A stretch of DNA of 64,000 nucleotides from Bacillus sp. BA3 (lineage in GTDB: Bacteria > Bacillota > Bacilli > Bacillales > DSM-1321), in assembly GCA_002835675.1 (NCBI GenBank), contig PIZR01000002.1:595141-659140 (forward strand), given 5' to 3'. A model generated the notes under the pieces. That model did no database searches and was not told where the DNA came from. It was given only the letters and a program-made list of their open reading frames with translations. Shown one piece after another: positions 43,069 through 53,836 of the stretch. Each line of letters begins with the position of its first letter. Position 1 is the first letter of the stretch. The translations under genes and the position numbers were made by a program.

Positions 43069-44838
43069 ATGAAGAAGAAATCGGGTTTATTTGGCCTGAC
43101 ACTGATGCTGATATTCTCAGCGATTTTCCCCGTCAATCACGCTTTTGGAAAAGATGAAGGGGAAAATATCGTGACGACCCAAGTGGTCAATGTCCGTGAA
43201 GGTGCAGGCCTCAGTTTCCCTATCGTAAAAAAACTGGAAAAAGGGGACTCGTATCCCATTCTGAATGAGGATGGCGACTGGATCGAAATCCGGATTGGCG
43301 CCGGCAAAACGGGATGGGTTGCCAATTGGTTAGTGGAGAAACAAACGGGGTCTGAAACCAATCAGGTCAAAAAGGAATCCGGACAAGGCGTGATATCAGG
43401 CAGCTCGGTCCGTGTCCGTACAGGTCCAGGCACTACATTTCAAACGGTTGGGTCCTTGAGTAAAGGTACAGCTGTTGACATCATTGAAAAAAATGAAAAT
43501 TGGATAAAGATCAAAACGGCGGATATCGAAGGTTGGGTCTCTTCTGACTACCTTAATCTCCCCGCCGCATCAGGAAATGCAGCGAAGAAAGATTCAACTA
43601 AGAAAAAAGAAACGAATCAATCCGTAAAAACCGGAGTAACTTTGGTGGACCGGCTCAATGTCCGTTCGGAACCATCGACAAGCAGTGCCTCGCTAGGAAA
43701 GCTGAATAAAAATACGTCAGTGACCGTTTACAGGGTTGAAAATGAATGGGCTGAAATAGATTTCCAAGGAGTCCGCGGTTGGGTAGCTGAACCTTACATA
43801 CAAGTAACCGAAGGTAAAGAAGACATGAAAAATGAAACGGCAGGCGCCACTGCAAGGGTGACCGCTGCGGGTTTAAATGTCAGGAAAGAAGCCTCTCTCT
43901 CCAGCAAGGTCATCGGTTCGGTGAACAAGGATGAGACGTACGCCGTACTGCAAACAAAGGGAAATATGACACAGATCAAGCTCTCCGGTTCAAAAAAGGG
44001 CTGGGTCGTGAGTTGGTACCTGGAAAAAGAGAATGTTGAACAAACGGCTAAGAAAAAAAAGGTTGATGTAAAAGGAAACGAGATTACCATCATTCATGAT
44101 GGTACGATTCTTAGAAGCGAGCCTGATGGCAACTCGAAGATTGTCGAGCAGGCCAATGCAGGTGAAACGTTCTCCGCATCAGGTATGGAAGGCGACTGGT
44201 ACTCCATTAAACTGAAGAGCGGAAAAACGGCTTATGTGGCCGGATGGATCGTGACGATCGAAGGGAATTCGGAGCAGATCCAACGACCTGGCGTTGAAAA
44301 GTACTTAAAGGATAAAACCATTGTGATCGATCCCGGCCATGGCGGCAGGGATAGCGGTACGATAGGCGTCGGTGGAACGCTCGAGAAAAACCTGACGATT
44401 CGTACGGCAGAGCTGCTGCGGGACAAACTTCAGGCGGCAGGAGCTAAAGTGATCCTGACCAGAAGCGGAAATACCTATGTTCCACTCCCTTCCCGGGTCA
44501 GCACTTCTCATATACATAACGCGGATGCTTTCATCAGCCTCCATTATGATAGCACCAAGGACCAGATCACCAGCGGGATAACTACATACTACTATCATGA
44601 CTACCAGCATGCATTGGCGGCTACTCTGGCCAATTCACTCGGTTCAACCATGCAGGTGCCCAATCGCGGATCACGTTACGGGAATTTTCATGTTACCCGC
44701 GAAAATAAACGGGTAGCTACACTTATTGAACTAGGTTATTTAAGCAATCCAGTGGAAGAATTGACGTTAACATCGAATGAGTATCAAGAAAAAATCACAT
44801 CTGCCATCTATAATGGATTGGCGCGGTATTTTAAATAA
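43069..44838 (+). CDS. yrvJ: N-acetylmuramoyl-L-alanine amidase with SH3b repeats (YrvJ-like)
   Basis: A 589-residue secreted cell-wall hydrolase. A signal peptide (MKKKSGLFGLTLMLIFSAIF) is followed by five bacterial SH3 domains, each marked by a VNVREGAG, VRVRTGPG, LNVRSEPS, LNVRKEAS or ILRSEPDG block and a GWV motif, which bind the wall. The C-terminal amidase_3 domain has the zinc ligands in IVIDPGHGGRDSG, ISLHYDS and LIELGYLSN. It cuts the bond between muramic acid and the peptide stem. AAAAGGGAGAG precedes the ATG. It is transcribed away from hisS. Confidence 0.95.
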   Translation: MKKKSGLFGLTLMLIFSAIFPVNHAFGKDEGENIVTTQVVNVREGAGLSFPIVKKLEKGDSYPILNEDGDWIEIRIGAGKTGWVANWLVEKQTGSETNQVKKESGQGVISGSSVRVRTGPGTTFQTVGSLSKGTAVDIIEKNENWIKIKTADIEGWVSSDYLNLPAASGNAAKKDSTKKKETNQSVKTGVTLVDRLNVRSEPSTSSASLGKLNKNTSVTVYRVENEWAEIDFQGVRGWVAEPYIQVTEGKEDMKNETAGATARVTAAGLNVRKEASLSSKVIGSVNKDETYAVLQTKGNMTQIKLSGSKKGWVVSWYLEKENVEQTAKKKKVDVKGNEITIIHDGTILRSEPDGNSKIVEQANAGETFSASGMEGDWYSIKLKSGKTAYVAGWIVTIEGNSEQIQRPGVEKYLKDKTIVIDPGHGGRDSGTIGVGGTLEKNLTIRTAELLRDKLQAAGAKVILTRSGNTYVPLPSRVSTSHIHNADAFISLHYDSTKDQITSGITTYYYHDYQHALAATLANSLGSTMQVPNRGSRYGNFHVTRENKRVATLIELGYLSNPVEELTLTSNEYQEKITSAIYNGLARYFK

Positions 44839-44843
44839 GAATT

Positions 44844-44878
44844 AGAAAAGCCAGCTTCGAATCGAAGCTGGCTTTTCT
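44844..44878. terminator. Bidirectional terminator between amidase and dtd
   Basis: AGAAAAGCCAGCTTCG and CGAAGCTGGCTTTTCT form a long stem with a 3-base loop between the converging genes. Confidence 0.88.
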
Positions 44879-44883
44879 ACAAA

Positions 44884-44907
44884 AATAACCTGCCGCAGCA
44901 GGTTATT
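44884..44907 (-). terminator. Terminator overlapping the dtd stop
   Basis: AACCTGC and GCAGGTT pair around a 4-base loop, flanked by ATTTTT on both strands. On the minus strand it begins within the stop codon of dtd. Confidence 0.7.
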
Positions 44908-45346
44908 TTTTGCTTTCAAGTATTAGTGTAACGGGACCGTCATTAGTAAGCTGAACATCCATCATGGCACCAAATTGACCGGTTTCAGTATGGACGCCTT
45001 TCTTGCGGAGTTCCTCGTTAAATGCTTCATATATTTCATTCGCCTCTTCAGGACGGGCGGCGTCCATGAAGTTCGGTCGACGGCCTTTGCGGCTATCGCC
45101 GTATAAGGTGAATTGTGAAACTGATAAAATCGAACCTCCCACATCCAAGAGTGAATGGTTCATCTTTTCATTTTCATCTTCAAATATTCTGAGATTTACA
45201 ATCTTATCGGCCAAATAGGCGGCGTCATCGATGGTATCCCCATGGGTGACACCAACCAACAGGACGAGCCCGCTGTCGATTTGCCCGATGACTTGTTCTG
45301 CGACAACGACTTTTGCCGCTTTGGAACGTTGTAAAACAACACGCAT
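44903..45346 (-). CDS. dtd: D-aminoacyl-tRNA deacylase
   Basis: A 147-residue proofreading enzyme that removes D-amino acids wrongly attached to tRNA. It starts [15 protein letters not shown] and has the family motifs [17 protein letters not shown] and [10 protein letters not shown], the second holding the Gly-cis-Pro pair that excludes L-residues. AAGGAG lies before the ATG and overlaps the relA stop region, so the two are cotranscribed as in B. subtilis. Confidence 0.96.
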   Translation of the reverse strand: MRVVLQRSKAAKVVVAEQVIGQIDSGLVLLVGVTHGDTIDDAAYLADKIVNLRIFEDENEKMNHSLLDVGGSILSVSQFTLYGDSRKGRRPNFMDAARPEEANEIYEAFNEELRKKGVHTETGQFGAMMDVQLTNDGPVTLILESKK

Positions 45347-45361
45347 GGCAATAAAAACTCC

Positions 45362-47560
45362 TTAGTTCATTATCCTTCTAACAGAATAAACATCTGAAAT
45401 TTGTTTGATACGGTCGACGACCTTTTGTAAATGGGCAATGTTATGGATATAGATCGACATGTGAATGGTCGCCACCTTATTCCTGTCCGATTTACCCGAG
45501 ACCGCCGAAATGTTGGTCTTGGTTTCATTGACGGCCTGCAGCACTTCGTTTAATAAGCCGCGACGGTCATAGCCGCTGATTTCAATTTCAACGATGTATT
45601 CCTTGCGTTCATTAATCGTACTTTCCCATTCAACAGGTACAAGGCGATGGTCGGAATCCCCGCTATCCAGGTTCGGGCAATCCTGTCTGTGAACTGAAAC
45701 TCCACGGCCTTTGGTTATATAACCAACGATTTCGTCCCCTGGCACTGGGTTGCAACAGCGCGATAAACGGATAAGCAGGTTATCAATCCCCGGTACCTGT
45801 ACACCTGAGTCACGTTTTTTCGATGTATTGGAGAAGGTTTTCAGATCGGCTACAGCTTCAGAAATATCCGCTTCTTGCTCGACCATTTTCTGCTTACGCC
45901 ATTTTTCGGTAAGGCGGTTAGCTACCTGAAGGGCAGTGATTCCGTTATATCCGACTGCTGCATACATATCTTCTTCATTCAGGAAATTGAATTTATCTGC
46001 AACACGCCTGATATTCTCGGCCGTCAGGATTTCCTTCAGATCGAACTCCATATCCTTGATTTCCTTTTCAACAAGCTCTTTGCCTTTTTCGATATTTTCT
46101 TCCCGGCGCTGCTTCTTGAAAAATTGGCGGATCTTGTTTTTCGCCTGAGATGTTTGCGTTAGTTTAAGCCAATCCTGACTTGGACCATATGAATGCTTAG
46201 AAGTTAAGATTTCTATGATGTCGCCAGTTTTCAGTTTATAATCCAGCGGCACCATTTTCCCATTCACTTTGGCACCAATCGTTTTGTTTCCGATTTCCGA
46301 GTGAATCCGGTAAGCGAAATCTATCGGGTTGGATCCTGATGGCAGTTCGATGACATCGCCTTTTGGTGTAAAAATGAATACCATATCAGAAAAAAGGTCT
46401 ATTTTAAGGGATTCCATGAATTCCTCTGCATTAGTCGCATCATCCTGGAATTCAAGAATTTCCCTGAACCATGTCAATTTTTCTTCCAGTGAAGGCTGTT
46501 CACCGACATCTTTTCCTTCTTTATAAGCCCAGTGCGCGGCAACCCCGAACTCGGCAATGCGATGCATATCGGAAGTACGGATCTGCACTTCCAGCGGGTC
46601 GCCTTTCGGTCCGATCACCGTCGTATGGAGCGATTGATACATATTCGGCTTCGGCATCGCAATATAATCTTTGAATCGGCCTGGCATCGGCTTCCAGCAT
46701 GTATGGATGATCCCTAAAACGGCATAGCAATCCTTTATGCTATTGACGACGATACGAACGGCAAGCAAATCATAAATTTCGCTGAACTGCTTATTCTGCA
46801 AAGCCATTTTACGATAAATGCTGTATATATGTTTCGGTCTCCCGGAAAGGTCAGCCTTAATATTGACTTCCTCAACGTTTTTACGCACTTCATCAATGAC
46901 TTCTTCCAGATACTGTTCACGTTCTGCACGCTTTTTCTTCATCAGGTTGACGATTCGGTAATACTGCTGAGGATTCAAATACCTTAGGGCAGTATCTTCA
47001 AGTTCCCATTTAATTGTACTGATACCAAGACGATGAGCAAGCGGTGCGAAAATTTCCAACGTCTCGTTCGATATCCTTCTCTGCTTTTCCTGCGGCAGAT
47101 GCTTCAATGTCCGCATATTATGAAGTCTGTCCGCAAGCTTGATCAGGATGACCCGTATATCCTGGGCCATCGCCACGAACATTTTCCGATGGTTTTCCGC
47201 CTGTTGCTCCTGCTGTGATTTATACTTGATTTTCCCTAACTTTGTCACGCCATCCACAAGCATGGCGACTTCAGGACTGAAATTTTCTTCAATATCCTTC
47301 AGAGTGATCTCCGTGTCTTCAACAACATCATGTAAAAAACCTGCCGCAATGGTTGCAGGGTCCATTTCAAGTTCAGCCAGAATGCCCGCCACTTGAATCG
47401 GATGAATAATATAAGGCTCTCCCGATTTACGAAATTGTTCTCGGTGAGCATATTCTGCATACTTAAACGCTCTATGAATAAATTCAGCTTCTTCCGGCTG
47501 AAGATATAAGCTGGCCCGTTCTACAACCTGCTCGGCAGTCAATATTTGATCATTAGCCAT
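45362..47560 (-). CDS. relA: Bifunctional (p)ppGpp synthetase/hydrolase RelA
   Basis: A 732-residue Rel protein of the stringent response. The HD hydrolase domain has [11 protein letters not shown] and [10 protein letters not shown], the synthetase domain has [12 protein letters not shown] and the catalytic EVQIRT, then come TGS ([16 protein letters not shown]), the helical and zinc-finger region with [16 protein letters not shown], and a C-terminal ACT domain. All residues for both activities appear present. AAAGGTG lies before the ATG. It leads a relA-dtd unit after a structured upstream region. Confidence 0.97.
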   Translation of the reverse strand: MANDQILTAEQVVERASLYLQPEEAEFIHRAFKYAEYAHREQFRKSGEPYIIHPIQVAGILAELEMDPATIAAGFLHDVVEDTEITLKDIEENFSPEVAMLVDGVTKLGKIKYKSQQEQQAENHRKMFVAMAQDIRVILIKLADRLHNMRTLKHLPQEKQRRISNETLEIFAPLAHRLGISTIKWELEDTALRYLNPQQYYRIVNLMKKKRAEREQYLEEVIDEVRKNVEEVNIKADLSGRPKHIYSIYRKMALQNKQFSEIYDLLAVRIVVNSIKDCYAVLGIIHTCWKPMPGRFKDYIAMPKPNMYQSLHTTVIGPKGDPLEVQIRTSDMHRIAEFGVAAHWAYKEGKDVGEQPSLEEKLTWFREILEFQDDATNAEEFMESLKIDLFSDMVFIFTPKGDVIELPSGSNPIDFAYRIHSEIGNKTIGAKVNGKMVPLDYKLKTGDIIEILTSKHSYGPSQDWLKLTQTSQAKNKIRQFFKKQRREENIEKGKELVEKEIKDMEFDLKEILTAENIRRVADKFNFLNEEDMYAAVGYNGITALQVANRLTEKWRKQKMVEQEADISEAVADLKTFSNTSKKRDSGVQVPGIDNLLIRLSRCCNPVPGDEIVGYITKGRGVSVHRQDCPNLDSGDSDHRLVPVEWESTINERKEYIVEIEISGYDRRGLLNEVLQAVNETKTNISAVSGKSDRNKVATIHMSIYIHNIAHLQKVVDRIKQISDVYSVRRIMN

Positions 47561-47846
47561 TTAATCACCTTTACCCCACTTTAACTGCCACCGGATATGA
47601 TCCGGATTGAGTATGATTGGTAGCACTTCCCTTTATTCTGCAAAACGTGACAATTTTTGCGAAAAAAAATAAATCCGCTTAAACGGATAAAAGTGCAAAT
47701 AAACTTATTAGCAGAAAAACTCTTTATTATTACTATTATCGAAAAAAAAGGCAAGGATGTAAAGAGATAAACGTGTATTTTATAAAGAATACTGCTTTTT
47801 TTCACTGGAAATTCGACAAAATCCAGAAAAAACGGGTAAAAACAGA
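47561..47846. other. apt-relA intergenic region
   Basis: AT-rich leader region of relA with several -10-like hexamers. Apart from the hairpin listed separately and the relA ribosome site nothing could be assigned. Confidence 0.4.
47663..47691 (-). other. Terminator-like hairpin in the relA leader
   Basis: ATCCG and CGGAT pair around TTTAAG, and TTATTTTTTTTCG follows on the minus strand. Because a separate strong terminator already closes apt further upstream, this hairpin would act on transcripts starting between apt and relA. Confidence 0.45.
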
Positions 47847-47872
47847 AAGAGCACCCTGGTCAGAGTGCTCTT
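47847..47872 (-). terminator. Terminator after apt
   Basis: AAGAGCAC and GTGCTCTT form a stem with a 10-base loop just past the apt stop, followed by TTCTGTTTTTACC on the minus strand. Confidence 0.75.
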
Positions 47873-47877
47873 CTTTA

Positions 47878-48390
47878 TTAAAAGCTCATTAATGTCAAGA
47901 CATCATAGCCGTCTAATTTATCTTTACCATCCAAGTCAGTCAATTCAATGAGGAATGCAATCCCGGCTACAATTCCGCCAAGCTGTTCAACCAATTTGAT
48001 CGTCGCTTCGATTGTTCCCCCGGTAGCAAGTAAATCGTCCGTAATCAGTACACGCTGTCCCGGTTTAATGGCATCTTTATGGATTGTCAATACATCCTTG
48101 CCATATTCTAATCCATATTCGACTTTTATCGTTTCACGTGGAAGTTTTCCTTCTTTTCTCACTGGAGCAAAGCCCACTTCCAATGAGTATGCGACTGGAC
48201 ATCCGATAATGAATCCGCGCGCTTCCGGCCCGACCACCAAGTCGATATTCTTATCGCGAGCGTACTCGACGATTTGGTCTGTTGCGTATTTATAAGCTGC
48301 ACCGTTATCCATTAATGTTGTAATATCTTTGAAGACAATACCCGGTTTTGGCCAGTCTTGCACAATTGTTACATATTGCTTTAAATCCAT
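47878..48390 (-). CDS. apt: Adenine phosphoribosyltransferase
   Basis: A 170-residue salvage enzyme making AMP from adenine and PRPP. The PRPP-binding motif is [16 protein letters not shown], and the N-terminus [22 protein letters not shown] and VGPEARGFI block are typical. Its start overlaps the recJ stop by 10 bp, so the two are translated in a coupled way. Confidence 0.97.
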   Translation of the reverse strand: MDLKQYVTIVQDWPKPGIVFKDITTLMDNGAAYKYATDQIVEYARDKNIDLVVGPEARGFIIGCPVAYSLEVGFAPVRKEGKLPRETIKVEYGLEYGKDVLTIHKDAIKPGQRVLITDDLLATGGTIEATIKLVEQLGGIVAGIAFLIELTDLDGKDKLDGYDVLTLMSF

Positions 48391-50756
48391 TGCTTTGTTT
48401 CCTCCTCAAGGTCTGTTGCCTCATGAACTAAATAATGATTGAACCAATCGAATAATTGCTGATAGGAAGAATAAACAAGCTCTTGTTCAAGCTCAAATTG
48501 CTCTTTCTTTCTTGTATACGATTCAGATTCACTGAGATCGCGTTTTTTCGCATTGGTTGTGAGCATAATTAACCCATTCTCTATTGTAACAAAATCAAGC
48601 TCAAAAAACACCTTAGAAATGAAATCCACAGTATCTCTTGACCAGCCGCGATATTTGGCTAGGTCATCACCATATCTTTTCACATCGAGCGGTCCCTTTT
48701 TGGCAAGGAAGGCATAAAACCATTTGAAATGATCCCTTGTTGGCATCGTACTTAGGAAATGGTCCTGTTCATGGGAAAAGTGAGCGTAGATACGCGAAGG
48801 GTGCTTATCGGCAACCACCCGTTTCAAATATTCCCTTGACGGCGGCATGTCCATGAATGCCAAATGACCTTCGAAGCAGTCGAGCTGCTCTGCATCCAGT
48901 TCATTCTTGATAATAACGAGATCCGGATGATTTTGTAAAAATGGATATCTGCTATAAATATCTTCCGAGAATATGACGATCTTCCGATTTTGTGCAGGAA
49001 TGTCGGCAAGCCACTTCTCTGCCTGTCCCTTGCCGCGGTAATCGAATAACTGCCAATGGTTCACCGAGACATCCTGGACAAAGATCTGCGGCTTTTTCAT
49101 ATTATTCCACTCATTGATGGAAAGCTCACCAATAACCGAGACCTCAGCGTGTGGAGCTATTTCATCGACAAAATGACCAAGACCGAAGCCCACACCGTCA
49201 AGTTTGTGATTTTCACCATCTTCCAACTGGACCTTCAAGTGATTTTGGTTGGCACCTATTTTGCGGACACTTGAAAGCTGTACGGAATCTATCAATATCT
49301 TCGGCTTGGGATTCGTTACCCCAAATGGCGCCAGCAAGCTCATTTCCTGAATCGTTTGAATGGAAACGTCAGCTAAAGTCGTAGCACCGTCCAAGTTTGT
49401 AATCGGTGTGAAGTCCTCTTCGTTCAGTTGTTCCTTCGCAATCAAATTCATGCGGTCCCTGAGCTCCTGGACATCTTCAATTTTCAATGTCATTCCTGCA
49501 GCCATCGGGTGCCCACCGAAATGAGGCAGCAGTTCACGGCAGGCGGAAAGACTTTGAAAAAGATCGAAACCGGCAATGCTCCGAGCAGAACCTTTCGCGT
49601 ATCCCTTTTCCCGGTCATAGCTCAATACAATCGTGGGCCGGTAAAAGCGTTCAACAAGTTTAGAGGCAACGATCCCCACGACTCCTGCGTTCCAGCCTTC
49701 CCTTCCGATGATGAGCACGCCATTGGACTCCGGCGGGAAGTTTTCCTCGACCTCAGCAATCGCTTCCGCCGCCATTGCTGCAACCATTTCCTGCCGCTCT
49801 TTATTGATATCATTAATTTCATTCGCAAGTTCCACCGCTTCTTCCAGGCTTTGTGACATCAATAAATCGACAGCGGGATCGGCATCTCCAAGGCGCCCGA
49901 CAGCATTGATCCTCGGTGCCATCGCAAAGCCGATTGATTCTTCATTCAATGCTTCCTGCTGAACATTCGCCACTTTCATTAACGCAACAAGTCCCGGGCG
50001 GCGAGTCAAACGTAACTGCTCGATGCCTTTCGCAGCAATGAGGCGGTTTTCCCCTTGCAATGGCACTAAATCCGCTATCGTGCCGATTGCCGCTATTTCA
50101 AGCAGATCCTCAGGCAATTCCCCAAGCAGGGCGTGTGCAAGCTTAAATGCGACCCCTACTCCGGCAAGGTCTTTAAATGGATAGGAACTGTTCTCAAGTT
50201 TAGGATGGATGATTGCCAATGCCTCAGGCAGTTCCGGTCCCGGTTCGTGGTGGTCGGTCAATATATAATCCATGCCAAGCTCGCCGGCAAGTTTCGCTTC
50301 ATCGATTGCAGAAATTCCGGTATCGACGGTTATTAATACCTTCACCCCTTGCTCAGCTGCAAGGCGGAACGCCATCGGATTCGGACCATACCCCTCTGTA
50401 AACCGATTCGGGATATAAAAATCAACATTGGCCCCCAATTTCATCAGCGCCGTCATCATCACTGTGGTCGATGTCACGCCATCCGCATCATAATCACCGA
50501 ATATACGTATTTTTTCCCCATTTTGAATGGCTTCTCTTATTCTATATACTGCTTTATCCATATCCTTCAATAAAAATGGATCATGAAAAGTTTGATTTTT
50601 TACAAATAAAAACGATCGGGCACTTTCAATTGTATCCAGGCCTCGATTCACAAGCAGGGCTGCAACCAAAGGTGTGATATGAAGCTCTTCAGCTAGTACA
50701 GCAACTTTGTTTTCATCGGCAGATTGCAAGTTCCACCGTGTTTTTGGCTTTAACAT
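48381..50756 (-). CDS. recJ: Single-stranded-DNA exonuclease RecJ
   Basis: A 791-residue 5'-3' exonuclease of repair and recombination. DHH motifs are visible in [27 protein letters not shown] and [14 protein letters not shown], the DHHA1 domain has [12 protein letters not shown], and a nucleic-acid-binding OB region follows. The last 200 residues are the Firmicute RecJ C-terminal domain. The gene is followed by apt with overlap and preceded by secDF. Confidence 0.96.
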   Translation of the reverse strand: MLKPKTRWNLQSADENKVAVLAEELHITPLVAALLVNRGLDTIESARSFLFVKNQTFHDPFLLKDMDKAVYRIREAIQNGEKIRIFGDYDADGVTSTTVMMTALMKLGANVDFYIPNRFTEGYGPNPMAFRLAAEQGVKVLITVDTGISAIDEAKLAGELGMDYILTDHHEPGPELPEALAIIHPKLENSSYPFKDLAGVGVAFKLAHALLGELPEDLLEIAAIGTIADLVPLQGENRLIAAKGIEQLRLTRRPGLVALMKVANVQQEALNEESIGFAMAPRINAVGRLGDADPAVDLLMSQSLEEAVELANEINDINKERQEMVAAMAAEAIAEVEENFPPESNGVLIIGREGWNAGVVGIVASKLVERFYRPTIVLSYDREKGYAKGSARSIAGFDLFQSLSACRELLPHFGGHPMAAGMTLKIEDVQELRDRMNLIAKEQLNEEDFTPITNLDGATTLADVSIQTIQEMSLLAPFGVTNPKPKILIDSVQLSSVRKIGANQNHLKVQLEDGENHKLDGVGFGLGHFVDEIAPHAEVSVIGELSINEWNNMKKPQIFVQDVSVNHWQLFDYRGKGQAEKWLADIPAQNRKIVIFSEDIYSRYPFLQNHPDLVIIKNELDAEQLDCFEGHLAFMDMPPSREYLKRVVADKHPSRIYAHFSHEQDHFLSTMPTRDHFKWFYAFLAKKGPLDVKRYGDDLAKYRGWSRDTVDFISKVFFELDFVTIENGLIMLTTNAKKRDLSESESYTRKKEQFELEQELVYSSYQQLFDWFNHYLVHEATDLEEETKQWI

Positions 50757-50861
50757 TTATTCACCCCTCAACCTACTCATTATACAAAACGAATATACCA
50801 GTTTCAATTTTATTTTAAACTCATAAATGGCTGTAATTCCCTATCCAATAAACTTAGTTTA

Positions 50862-50890
50862 ACAAAAAGAAGGCTGGCATCATGCCAGCC
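50862..50890 (-). terminator. Terminator after secDF
   Basis: GGCTGGCAT and ATGCCAGCC form a near-perfect palindromic stem, followed by TTCTTTTTGTT on the minus strand. Confidence 0.85.
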
Positions 50891-50902
50891 CCCTCTCACC
50901 TA

Positions 50903-53164
50903 TTAAACTTGTCCTTCAAGACTTTGTTTCTTTTCTTTTGCGGTATTCAGCGGACCCTTCTTCTTCAATTCCCTGATTTTTAAATCAAGCCAGAATTGGG
51001 AAGCGATCAATAGCGATGAATAAACGCCGCATATCAAACCGATGAACAAGGCAATGGAGAAATTTCGGATAGCTTCACTACCGAAGATCATCAATGCGAT
51101 GACCGTAATGAGAACGGTCAGAACCGTGTTAATGGATCTCGTCAAAGTTTGCCTGATACTGATGTTAACAATGTTCTCAAGCTCTTCGGCGGTTTTGATT
51201 TTACGGCTGAAGCGTAGGTTTTCACGAATACGGTCAAAGGTTACGATCGTATCATTGATCGAATAACCGACGATCGTCAGAACCGCAGCAATGAAGGTGA
51301 TATCCACTTCGAGCCGGAGTAAGCTAAAAATCGTGATGATGAAGAATGCATCATGTATAAGCGCGACAACGGCAGGAACAGCCATTCGCCATTCAAATCG
51401 TATCGATACATACAATATGATTCCGATTGATGCAATCGCTAACGCAAACATGGCATTTTTCGCAAGCTCTTTCCCTACAGTCGGTGATACGGTGCTGACA
51501 TTCGGTTCTGCTCCGTAATCCTTCTTGAAATAGTCCTTCAATTCAGCAATCTCTTGTTTATCAAGGACACCGACTGTCCGAACGACAGCATTCTTATTGT
51601 CTTGTCCAGCGAGCCTGACATCCTTGATATCCTCTTCGTCGATACCGACCTTTTCCATTTCGGTTTTGACTTGCTGTGTCGTCAAGACGTCTTTGGAAGC
51701 AATCTCGATTCGGGTGCCGCTCGTGAAATCAATCCCGAGATTCAATCTAAAGACGAGCAGGAATATGATCCCGATGATGGTGACACCAATTGAAATGCCA
51801 TAAAAAACTTTCCGATGTTTGACGAAATCGATTTTATCAAAGCGTGTTGGCAATGACATTAAATCCATCTTCTCGGATAAATCGTGAATGTGCTTCTTCT
51901 TCACGCCAAACCATCCTGTACGTTTGTCGAGGAACCCGCTATTCACCCACAGGCTCATGAAGAGGCGTGTACCATAAACGGCTGTAATGAAACTCATTAA
52001 AATCGAAATGATCAAAGTGGTGGCAAACCCTTTAACCGAGCTTGTTCCATAATAGAACAGTACGGCCGCAGCCAGCAGGGTCGTTAAATTCGCATCCGTG
52101 ATTGTAGCAAGTGAATTCTTAGTACCTTCTTTATAAGCCGCCTTAACGGATCTACCAAGTTTCAATTCATCCCTGATTCGCTCATAGGTTATGATATTGG
52201 CATCGACAGCCATCCCGACCCCGAGTACCAATGCCGCAATACCAGGCAGCGTAAGGACTGCATTCATCCAATCAAACACTAATAGAGTCAAGAAAATGTA
52301 TATGCTTAAAGTAACGACTGCAATGAATCCCGGGAAGCGGTAATACACAAGCATGAAGATAAAAACAAGTGCAATTCCGATGATTCCTGCAAAAATAGTA
52401 TCATTCAGTGCACCTGCACCAAATTGGGCACCTACAGAAGTGGAGTACTTTTCTGTTAAATCCACAGGCAGGGCACCTGCATTCAGAAGGGCTGCAAGCT
52501 CTTTCGCTTCTTCAACCGTGAATTGACCGGTAATATACACCTTCTTCGTATTAAAAACTTCACTGACAGCTGGAGCTGAAATCATATTGTCCTGTGAAGA
52601 GGTATCTTTGATGGAATCTTTTCCTTCCTCAAAATCCAGCCAGATTGCAAGTACATTAGTCGGACTTTCCATCGTGGATATTTTTTGAGTGATGTCCTTA
52701 AATTTATCCACATCTTTCAATGTGACTTCAACAACCGGTTGATTATCTTGGAACGTTTGTTTCGCGCCGCCTTCTTTCAGGTCGGCCCCGGTCATCATTT
52801 CCTTATCGTTGTAATCACGGAAGGATAATTTAGCTTGTGTCGAAAGGATTTCCCGAGCGTTGTTCTGGTCTTTGACCCCAGCCAATTGAACGCGGATCCG
52901 GTCTTTCCCTTCGATTTGAATGTTAGGCTCGCTAACACCCAAAACATTGACACGCCGCTCAAGCGAGCTTACTGTAGCCCGTAAAACATCCGGGGTGATT
53001 TTCTCCCCAGACAGCGGTTTTACTTCATATAACACTTCAAAACCGCCTTGAAGATCAAGACCCAGCTTGATATCCTTTAGGATTCCTTTTGAAGTCGTCC
53101 CCATCGCTGCGAAAATCAAAAGTGCGATTAGAAAAAACGCAACGATCCTGCTTCTTTTTACCAT
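50903..53164 (-). CDS. secDF: Protein translocase subunit SecDF (fused)
   Basis: A 753-residue membrane protein that uses the proton gradient to help SecYEG-dependent secretion. It joins SecD and SecF in one chain, as in Bacillus. The SecD part has LGLDLQGGFEVLYEV, the P1 domain and six membrane segments including GMAVDANIITYERIRDE. The SecF part starts near residue 440 (VFYGISIGVTIIGIIF), has LGIDFTSGTRIE and GYSINDTIVTFDRIRE. Both D residues of the proton path are in these motifs. Upstream lies comN. Confidence 0.97.
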   Translation of the reverse strand: MVKRSRIVAFFLIALLIFAAMGTTSKGILKDIKLGLDLQGGFEVLYEVKPLSGEKITPDVLRATVSSLERRVNVLGVSEPNIQIEGKDRIRVQLAGVKDQNNAREILSTQAKLSFRDYNDKEMMTGADLKEGGAKQTFQDNQPVVEVTLKDVDKFKDITQKISTMESPTNVLAIWLDFEEGKDSIKDTSSQDNMISAPAVSEVFNTKKVYITGQFTVEEAKELAALLNAGALPVDLTEKYSTSVGAQFGAGALNDTIFAGIIGIALVFIFMLVYYRFPGFIAVVTLSIYIFLTLLVFDWMNAVLTLPGIAALVLGVGMAVDANIITYERIRDELKLGRSVKAAYKEGTKNSLATITDANLTTLLAAAVLFYYGTSSVKGFATTLIISILMSFITAVYGTRLFMSLWVNSGFLDKRTGWFGVKKKHIHDLSEKMDLMSLPTRFDKIDFVKHRKVFYGISIGVTIIGIIFLLVFRLNLGIDFTSGTRIEIASKDVLTTQQVKTEMEKVGIDEEDIKDVRLAGQDNKNAVVRTVGVLDKQEIAELKDYFKKDYGAEPNVSTVSPTVGKELAKNAMFALAIASIGIILYVSIRFEWRMAVPAVVALIHDAFFIITIFSLLRLEVDITFIAAVLTIVGYSINDTIVTFDRIRENLRFSRKIKTAEELENIVNISIRQTLTRSINTVLTVLITVIALMIFGSEAIRNFSIALFIGLICGVYSSLLIASQFWLDLKIRELKKKGPLNTAKEKKQSLEGQV

Positions 53165-53280
53165 TATGTAGTAGGCCCCTTTCTATAATACGCCTGTTCC
53201 TGAAGTTAAAAAAACTGTCATTTTTTGTTCATATGATAACTGCATTCCCTTTTCTTCTTGAGAAAAAAGACACAGCTTTC

Positions 53281-53302
53281 CATGCTTTTCCAAAAAAAGC
53301 AT
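53281..53302 (-). other. Hairpin between comN and secDF
   Basis: CATGCTTTT and AAAAGCATG pair around a 4-base loop. There is no downstream T-run on the minus strand, so it is not an ordinary terminator. Confidence 0.45.
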
Positions 53303-53359
53303 GACCATATCTATTATGAGTCAAATACAAACAGCTGTCAATTTAAGTATATCTTTGCA

Positions 53360-53665
53360 TCATTCTTTCAAAAGTTCCTTCAGTTCATCTTCAGAAAGCG
53401 GCTCAAATAGGTTTGGTGATTTATAAGCTTCGACCATTTGGAAGGTCATGAACTGGTTGCTCGAAAATGTCACGATATCTGCGACAAGTTCATGTATGTG
53501 AATGTTTTCCTGAGGACGCTTCCATTTATTTTTGGTTAAGGTTCCCCATATGTCTTCCTCCGTTACGGCATTCAATCCGACCATTTGGAATTCCTCACGC
53601 TTGCTCTTTAAAAATGGACGCACCTTTAGATAATACCTTTGATAGGGATGATTCTTTTTTGCCAT
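53360..53665 (-). CDS. comN: Post-transcriptional regulator ComN (YrzD)
   Basis: A 101-residue protein of the ComN family, which in B. subtilis acts after transcription on comE mRNA and so on competence, and localises with DivIVA. It starts MAKKNHPYQRYYLKVRPFL and has NAVTEEDIWGTLTKNKWK. GGAGG stands 7 bp before the ATG; the longer frame 22 codons upstream has no site. Position upstream of secDF and next to spoVB is as in B. subtilis. Confidence 0.88.
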   Translation of the reverse strand: MAKKNHPYQRYYLKVRPFLKSKREEFQMVGLNAVTEEDIWGTLTKNKWKRPQENIHIHELVADIVTFSSNQFMTFQMVEAYKSPNLFEPLSEDELKELLKE

Positions 53666-53836
53666 CACTTTGCCTCCAGTAAAAATGATTCTCAAATGAA
53701 TGCGCATTTTCTTAGAAGGGTTTCTTATCATTTGTTAGAACGCAAACAAACACTTTTGTCATGCTTTGTCCAAGTACAAGCATATAGATAATTGTATAGC
53801 ATAACCGCTTTTTTGAGAAGGCAGGGAGGGAGTTCA

